Shown here piece after piece: positions 57,603 through 64,000 of a stretch of DNA of 64,000 bases (the stretch's first letter is position 1; the number at the start of each line of letters is the position of its first letter). Where the stretch lies: NCBI GenBank assembly GCA_037074705.1, contig CM073592.1, forward strand, positions 24,462,629-24,526,628, read 5' to 3'. The notes beneath the pieces were generated by a model. It did not search any database, was not told the DNA's origin, and saw only the letters and a program-made list of their open reading frames with translations. A program made the translations under genes and the position numbers. The stretch is from Zhengitettix transpicula (taxonomy: Eukaryota; Arthropoda; Insecta; Orthoptera; Tetrigidae).

Positions 57603-60600
57603 TTATTGGTTGGTTCAAGGTCACACCCCTGGCGGAAACTAACCGCTATCGGTTTTCCAATATATTTCAAATTATAACATATTCTAAGATTCGTCTCCCT
57701 CTTTTATTCTTACTGTTCGCACTTTCCTCTTATTCTAATTAATGAGAATATGGATTTTCTTTTGTAAATTAATTTTTTTTATTAAAATACTTAACAGAAT
57801 ATTTAATTAAAAATTATTTCAACGAAAACAAATTAGTAGAATATTTTAATTCATAGGGAAAATATTTTATTTTTATTAAACTCGTAAAAGCAAGCTTATT
57901 ATTTTGCAGTAAATTCATTCCCAATGATACATTTATTTTGGCCGGCGTGCGCGGTTGCTTTCCACCTTCAATGTTTCTTCTGTTTCTCGCTCTCTTGGGA
58001 TAAGAACCTACTCAGGACTTCGGACGTCGTGCTCATCTTCAGGTCTAAGATGATGAAACTCTCATCACTCTGCTCTCTCTTCGCCCTGTCTTCCCCCAAA
58101 CTGAGGGATGATCCAACATTCATCTTTTCCAGGATGTCAATGTTTTATTTTTAGTCCAGTGACTGCCTCACGTCCCCCTAAGAGCCTGCAAAAGTGTGGA
58201 GGTTCTTGGACAAGCTCAATTACCACTTTTCAAAACTGTCACGATTCGCCATGGCATGACAGAAATCCTGCTTGTCCCTTTCGACGCTTTCACGTGACAA
58301 CCCGACGCCAATTTGAGTGCCTGCATCGAGCTCATCCAGAATACTTTTCCCCAAAAAGCATATTTTAACGACATACAAAATCACGCATTTCAACAAAAAA
58401 AAAATTCTTAAAGGAATCCTAATTGATACTAAACTAATATTTATATATTAACATGTAAAGCAACTTTTAACGATGTATTTATACAGGAATTTTGAGTTGA
58501 AAAAGGTAAAGAACCGTTTTAGAACGGGAATTATAAATAATTCATGTGAAATATTTTCGTCTGCTCGGTCGGCTTAAGAAAAATATTTTCTTTTTCCTCA
58601 AGAGCTGTTGTTTACTGAGGGTATAATTTAGTCCAATGGTTTTGTACCCTGCCAAATTTTAGTTGGTAATATGCCTTATAATTATTGTTTGTAACAAAAA
58701 TAAAAATGAACCGTGCTCTCTATAATTTTTTTTTTCAGAGGACATAAATATATTATGTTAAGAGGAAACAGGAATATGTAACTGGATGGAGAAAGATAAT
58801 AATTATGTTTGAGGATAAAAAATATATAGTAATATAAGATCAGTTAAGTTCACTCAATTAAAATTGTTTCCATACAGGTATTTAATATATATCTAAATAC
58901 ACATAATTTTGGATTAATTTGTGTCTTTTATGATACCTAAACATAAATCTATTATTATTACCCAATTTTTTGTTTTAATTAAAGATTATTTACTGCAATT
59001 TAGTCTCCTACAAAATAGATTTATGCCTACGTAATCTCAGTAAGAACATTTTCTAGTTGTTCAAAATTTTGGTTAGACTTTATCATTCTACCAAATTGTA
59101 TTCCTTGTGAAAAAAATATTTATCTTATATAGATCGTGGTAAATTACGTTAAAATTCTGTATGTGGACAAATAGTTTTAAATTTTTTTAATTATCATTTA
59201 CGTATGTTTCAATAAATTATACGTAAATCATGCAGAGCTCCTGAAACACACTTTATGTATTTATTAAAAAAATTTAGCGCATCTGTCGTGAGTTCTTCAT
59301 TACAAAGTGTTTCAATTCTGCTGTCGTTCTGTATCAGTTTGATAGGATTACTTGTTAATCCCTTGCGTGACCGAGAATATAATTTCTCTCCGCTCTCGTA
59401 AATCACAAATCCCAAATTCAATCAATTGACTACACCTATATTTTATTCTACACAAATTACGAATATTTTTTTTTATCCCAGATCATTCCAGCAGATTTTA
59501 CGTGTAAATATATTGTGGTAATTGATTTAGAAGTTTATATCATATTAGTAAAAGAAGAAAAGTACTGTTTGTTGCAGTTGGAGAGGGAAAGGGAGGAGTT
59601 TGTAAAAACGAGAGATATGGAATTTTATTTTATTTATTTAGGTTGTGAGAAATAAAAAGTAATACACACCTGAGTAAATAAGAATATTGCGTAAAAATTA
59701 TCCAACAAATAAAATAATATAGTTCTGAGTTTCCCGGCGGTGTACCTAAAGAAAAATAGCGCCTTATATAATATATTTAGTTTAATCGAAATTAAACAAA
59801 TCAATGGAACTCCGATGTTGTCAAAAAGTCAACACAGAAACCGAAATCAAATCAGATCATATCTGAAAAATAATTTGTATTTTTCATTCGTCGAAAATAC
59901 CATATGATTTATTTTTAAAAAAAATATAAATTTAAAAATAGGTTTATTCGTAAAATATTCCATTTCTGAACAAAAATGGATAAGGTCGTTGCATATTTTA
60001 TGTCCATCGTAAGATTAAAAAATACGAATCACCGATTCAGTGCCTGTCCCCACCCTTATTTACCTTCATTAATATTCGTTGTTATTGATTTAAACGTTGT
60101 CCTTTACCTTCCCTTTAAGACAGTCAAAGGATGGAGTCCCTCGAGTGCAATTACATTCGATCCTTGGCCTTAAGGTGAAGTCAATTACCACTGTAGAGAC
60201 GAAAGAAATAGAAATCGTTATCGATATTCATTAAAGAAAAGGAAAATATTCGTAAAATTTATGGCATTTCAGAAGTTTATATATTCCATATTTAATTGGC
60301 GTACGTGTACAGTTTAAAACCAATCCTGTCAATTGGAAGAGAACAATTCCGTAAGTATAGAAGTAAAAAAATAATACTGTAGTATGCGCCATGTTTGATG
60401 GCGGTTCAGTTTAGTGTCCTCCAAAGTTGCTACCCCTTCCCCGTACAGCAACCAATTATCTTCTATCCTTGCCTGGTTAGATTTTTATGCCTGTCTTTAT
60501 TCCGCGCGAATCGTGGAAACGTCGGACAGGGAGGAGAGGCAACTTAACTGTCAATCTGCGCCACACGCCGTCCTTGATGACGCGTGTTATAGTGCTAGGA

Positions 60601-61150
60601 TATTTTTTTATTGGCACGTTAAAGATTAAAATTTAAATACTTTTATGAGTAGGCCATTTAATGTGATGAGGTTAAGGGACAGTTCTTAAACTAAGAAAAC
60701 AAAATTGCTGAGACCCTGGTAGGCTGCGACTTTTATCAATATCAGTCTGTCTGAATTTGCGAGTTCTACTCAAACCAATTTCTGCAGCAAGTGAAAATTG
60801 TAGCTGGAGAAACCAAATTGTGAGGAAAAGTATCTACGGTAGATTACACCAAACATCTACTAATTCAATGGCTGTTTGTTTACATGGCTGGGTTAAGGTT
60901 ACGTGTTTTTATGAACTATAACTTGAACTTTCATAGACATTAATAAACCGATAGCAACCTTTACCTGACCGGTAAATCAGCTTGTCGAAGTGAGTGGAAT
61001 ACATTTTAATTAATATTTTGTAAACAAAATATCTACAAATACTTTAATAACATATTTTTAATTAACTGTATGGTGTTTGAATAAAGTAATTATAAGAATT
61101 TGAAACACTGTCCAGGTAAGACAATAAAAAATAAAAAAAACATTTCACAG
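57603..61150. other. non-coding stretch with a coding-like minus frame
   Basis: At 58357-57968 (minus) one reading frame holds two open runs: one containing SILDELDAGTQIGVGLSRES and one of 51 codons from an ATG (containing DESFIILDLKMSTTSEVLSR). They are separated by four in-frame stops. The first has a faint resemblance to the N-terminal helix-turn-helix of pogo/Tigger-type proteins. The stop density is not clearly below chance, so this is only a possible pseudogene. The remainder is AT-rich without recognised genes. Confidence 0.35.
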
Positions 61151-61620
61151 AACCGCCGCGTTCAGAAAGGTTTGATGGTCTCAACGTCCTTCAGCAGAGG
61201 TGATTACAGCGAGTTTTGGAGAGGAGGTCCGCAGTTTCCGACGGGGGAGAGGACACGGCGATTTCACATTCCTCGTCACGAAGGCTTCAAAGGAAATTCT
61301 CCTGTAATAAGGGCCAGGGTCAAAGCTTTGCCAGACGAGCCGTGTAATGGACTGAGACTGGACACTTGTGGCCTCCTCTTCTATCCCAGGGCTCTTTGGT
61401 GAACCGCAGGTGCTGCTGTCCCTGTCTCCTGCCTTCCAGAAGCCTCATCCTCATCCCGCAGGAAACATGCCATTTACAAACACTCTCGATTACTGCATAC
61501 TTGTCATTCATCTCCGCCTGACCACTTCTGTTTATTTAGTCGACCTACGGAGCTTAGAGTTGAGGCATTCCGTTCAGGGGATCGGAATCACAAAACTCCG
61601 TCACACGTAACTCCAGTAAC
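61151..61620. other. GC-richer block, possible exon or retroposon
   Basis: The block begins after an acceptor-like TTTCACAG at 61143-61150. The plus frame stays open to 61402 (containing GDYSEFWRGGPQFPTGER). The minus strand also gives stretches such as LITGEFPLKPS and NRRVLSPVGNCGPPLQNSL interrupted by stops. The double-strand openness and block edges suggest an old, once-coding repeat; the family is not recognised. Confidence 0.3.
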
Positions 61621-61933
61621 AAACATTCTATAAACTGGACAAATAATTTTTTTTAATTTAGAAGTGGTTCTCAGATCTATAATATTAATAAAATGGAGAA
61701 CGCTTTTTCAATTGACAAAATGTACTTCAAACAAAAATTGGCGGTTATGGAACAACAAAATCCGGCCGTATGTAACAGTAAACGAACCCAAAGCTCTCTA
61801 TGCATCAGTAAAGGAACGTGAAGTAATTATAAAATGCTAGGACCAAGGATAAAAGATGAAAGCCAGTATACAGAAACTAATACAAAATATATTTAAAAAA
61901 TCTTCCAATGTTCAAGCGAATTCTTGTAGAGCA

Positions 61934-62438
61934 CAGAAATTTTTTTTTTAGGGTTACAGGCTACATGAGGGTAGTCCACTTAGGGCAACTCCCCTTTAAT
62001 AGCATAGGAAGGGATTTGAAAAGGGCGATGCGGAAGGGTAGAGGAAAGTAGCCAAGGGTTAACTAGGGCCCCCGGGCTATAGTTTAAGGATCCTACCCGG
62101 CATTCGCCTAAAAGTAATGCAGGACAAACCCTTTAAAAACCAACATCAGGTAGGTCGGGCATTTGATACTTGTCCCACGCCCTTCCGTTGGTGGGAGAGG
62201 GGTTTGCTGTGGGGTCGTAGCTTACCACGCGCCATGCCTTGGCCAGTTTAGGAGGCAGATGGCCGACTATTCCAATAGGAATAGCGGACAACTCTTATCG
62301 TATGCCCAAGGTCTGCGACCCCGGAACATACACCTCTGAAATCAGACCGACGTGCCTCGGCATGTGGGAACCTTAGCTCAAAAAAAAACCAGAGAGATGT
62401 GAGGGCGAAGTCAAACACATTAACTCACAATATCCACA
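61934..62438 (-). mobile_element. family A retroposon, near full-length copy
   Basis: T-run at 61940-61949 (poly(A) side, minus strand), then the complete family A body to about 62405. The equivalent of the 4.6-kb and 22.4-kb open frame is interrupted here. AATTCTTGTAGAGCA (61919-61933) and AATTCTTACAGAGCA (62439-62453) flank the unit and look like a 15-bp target-site duplication with two differences, which would define the ends given. Confidence 0.75.
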
Positions 62439-62724
62439 AATTCTTACAGAGCAAGACTACAAAATATAATTGTTACAGACAGAAAAAGACCCTAAATAAT
62501 TAGGATTATCAATTCCACAGTGACTGAAATGAAACACGGGGTTTTGAGAAAAAATAAGGTGACACTATATGGTGACGTGTTAAAATAATAATAGTCAGAA
62601 AAAGGTAAAAATAAATAATCTTTCATTATTTACACCTCATTATTTGTTAGGTGCCACCTGAAAATTTATTATTCTACTGCAGTGTTAGAAATATAATAAA
62701 CAAAATATACTGTTTATGTGTATA

Positions 62725-62940
62725 TGAATTTCAACCCCTCTTTAGGCGTAGGACGGGAGCACCCTTAGGCGAGGGAGATGGAGTAGCGTTAGAAAAAAAT
62801 AAAGCAAAAACAATCTAGATTGGAGTCGAATCTGGGGTTATGGAGGTCTCTGAGTTTATTTATGAAATTCAACTTGTCTGTTAACCACATGCGGCGAGAG
62901 TGGGAATTTACTAACATATCAGGCACCCAGCGGTTAAATA
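62725..62940 (+). mobile_element. Helitron 3' remnant
   Basis: TTTCAACCCCTCTTTAGGCG, GGAGCACCCTTAGGCG, ATTGGAGTCGAATCTGGGGT and a decayed tail CAGGCACCCAGCGGTT (CTAG now CGGT) correspond in order to the last 210 bp of the 57-kb Helitron and to 38400-38519. The 5' part is missing. Confidence 0.65.
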
Positions 62941-63155
62941 AATAATAAATAAAAATATAACGTACTGAATTTTTTGTAATTAAGACTGTTTACATATGTC
63001 GGTGTTTACCCTGGCTTTTAACAGTAGGACCTACGAGATTTGCCAGATACTGGGGGGTGACATGAAGATCTCTTCTCGTAGGATAAACCATGGTGATTGG
63101 TAGCAAAAGCCTGTGTGTCTCGTCACACGGAACCAAACCAAGCTAATAACATTTT

Positions 63156-63262
63156 ATAGTTTTGTCAACTGACTTGTGCAGTTGTGTCGCTCCATGCTCT
63201 TCTTAGTACGTGAAACGTTGTATGGTATTTATATCATCACTTCTTTTGTCAGTATTTGCCTA
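63156..63262. repeat. truncated palindromic element
   Basis: This matches the 45.2-kb element in reverse: GTTTTGTCAACTGAC, TGTGCAGTTGTGTCGCTC, then GAAACGTTGTATGGTATTTA, with an internal deletion of about 30 bp before GAAACGTT. The outer left arm is missing or decayed. Confidence 0.65.
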
Positions 63263-64000
63263 TTTATCTTGTTATAAATTTTCAAAACAGACGACAGACG
63301 ACAGGAACACTTGCGGTGACGTCATAGGCCTCTGGAATGAAAAGTCCAAAGCCACGTCGTGACCTCAGTCCTTTATTTTATAAATCAATAAAATTAATAA
63401 AAATATTATAGAAAAGAACCCACTATAACCAACCAACATGCATGGTAATTGAGCTAAATAAAAGGCCTACAAATGTTTATTCCGTGTGGTCGTAAGTGAC
63501 CCACGGGCGAAGAGGAGAAGAAACACATTTTTACTATTTTCGACAGAAATATTATACTGATGAAAAAGCTATGAAAAAGTAATACATATATTTTTTTATT
63601 TGAATTTCTTTTAGGTTCGTAAGTTAAGAAGCCCGCACGTTCCCTGCCTTTTTATCTCTTCCCATGCAGCATTATTATTTCTGGCTTCTCTCTAACTCAG
63701 CCTGGCTTAGATTGAAAAAAAAACCCCTAGCTAAAGTTTGCTCAATATCATCATCATGCTCCAGATACCGCGTCTCGCATAATAGTTGGAGCAGATGGAA
63801 ATAGAACGTGTTCCGTGTCATCAAGTCTGAATCGCGTTTAACCTCGTGGCCCACATTTATAATGAATACACCGTAGTCAATGCGACGAAAAAATAATGAT
63901 AGTGATTGCAATATTTTTAAGACCAATTAAAACGTCCTGGAACTTTGCAATCCTCGTAAGTACAGCAGTACAGTCACTACGGATATAAATAAAAACTAAT
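63263..64000. other. non-coding stretch
   Basis: Contains TGACGTCA at 63317-63324. The 83-codon minus frame 63675-63926 has no recognised domain. Confidence 0.45.

Noticed and set aside
61116..61150. 35-bp intron between CAG|GTAAG and TTTCACAG
   Set aside because: Too short for a spliceable intron, and no supported exon lies upstream.
1..64000. Endogenous viral sequence
   Set aside because: No viral capsid, polymerase or envelope-like coding was seen; the only retro-elements are LINE/SINE relics and one possible LTR.

Overview
This window looks like non-coding, repeat-rich nuclear DNA from an animal, most likely an insect. It is AT-rich. The longest open frame is 190 codons, and there are no operons, ribosome binding sites or packed genes. 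The repeats are typical of insect intergenic or intronic DNA: a tRNA-derived SINE, 3' ends of LINE ORF2, non-autonomous Helitrons, a possible LTR with primer-binding site, a piggyBac-like MITE, and a roughly 500-bp poly(A)-tailed retroposon present in six copies. A hemimetabolous insect such as a cockroach or termite is a guess from the repeat style, made without any database search. No complete protein-coding gene was recognised.

Layout. 1-5.1 kb: Helitron 3' end, SINE, a TA-rich 21-bp minisatellite, and two nested copies of the retroposon ('family A'). 5-14 kb: decayed sequence with a diverged family A copy (7.2 kb), a LINE C-terminal tail followed by a TA microsatellite (9 kb), a long inverted repeat (9.2 kb) and an oppositely oriented family A copy (12.3 kb). 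14-20 kb: a palindromic element, a Helitron whose 3' end is tandemly duplicated (15 kb) and LINE remnants (17.6 and 19.4 kb). 22-30 kb: a nearly full family A copy, a Helitron flanked by inverted arms of a palindromic repeat, a ~320-bp tandem repeat and a 377-bp palindrome. 32-33 kb: possible LTR. 33-37 kb: three more inverted repeats, one 729 bp overall. 38-41 kb: two Helitrons fused head to tail, a palindrome, a GC-rich patch and a second copy of the 25.5-kb Helitron. 42-50 kb: a tRNA-like relic, a GC-rich patch at 44 kb, a palindrome flanked by a 16-bp direct repeat (45 kb) and a CpG-rich segment (49.6-50.1 kb) that is the best promoter candidate. 51-64 kb: the longest ORF, another palindrome, a piggyBac-like MITE, a minus-strand Helitron, weak exon candidates, and the last family A, Helitron and palindrome copies.

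The most unusual theme is a scattered set of long inverted repeats (9.2, 14.1, 25.3, 29.3, 33.6, 34.3, 36.5, 38.7, 45.2, 53.4 and 63.2 kb). Many are different in sequence, yet several share the same arm logic: an AACGTT-type core toward the outside and a CTTCAGGTG- or TCGTCAGGTG-type motif toward the centre. This could be a foldback or MITE superfamily, or a source of hairpin RNA. Two Helitron junctions (38.5 and 15.3 kb) look like traces of tandem rolling-circle replication. All family names rest on reading the sequence by eye; none was checked against a repeat library.
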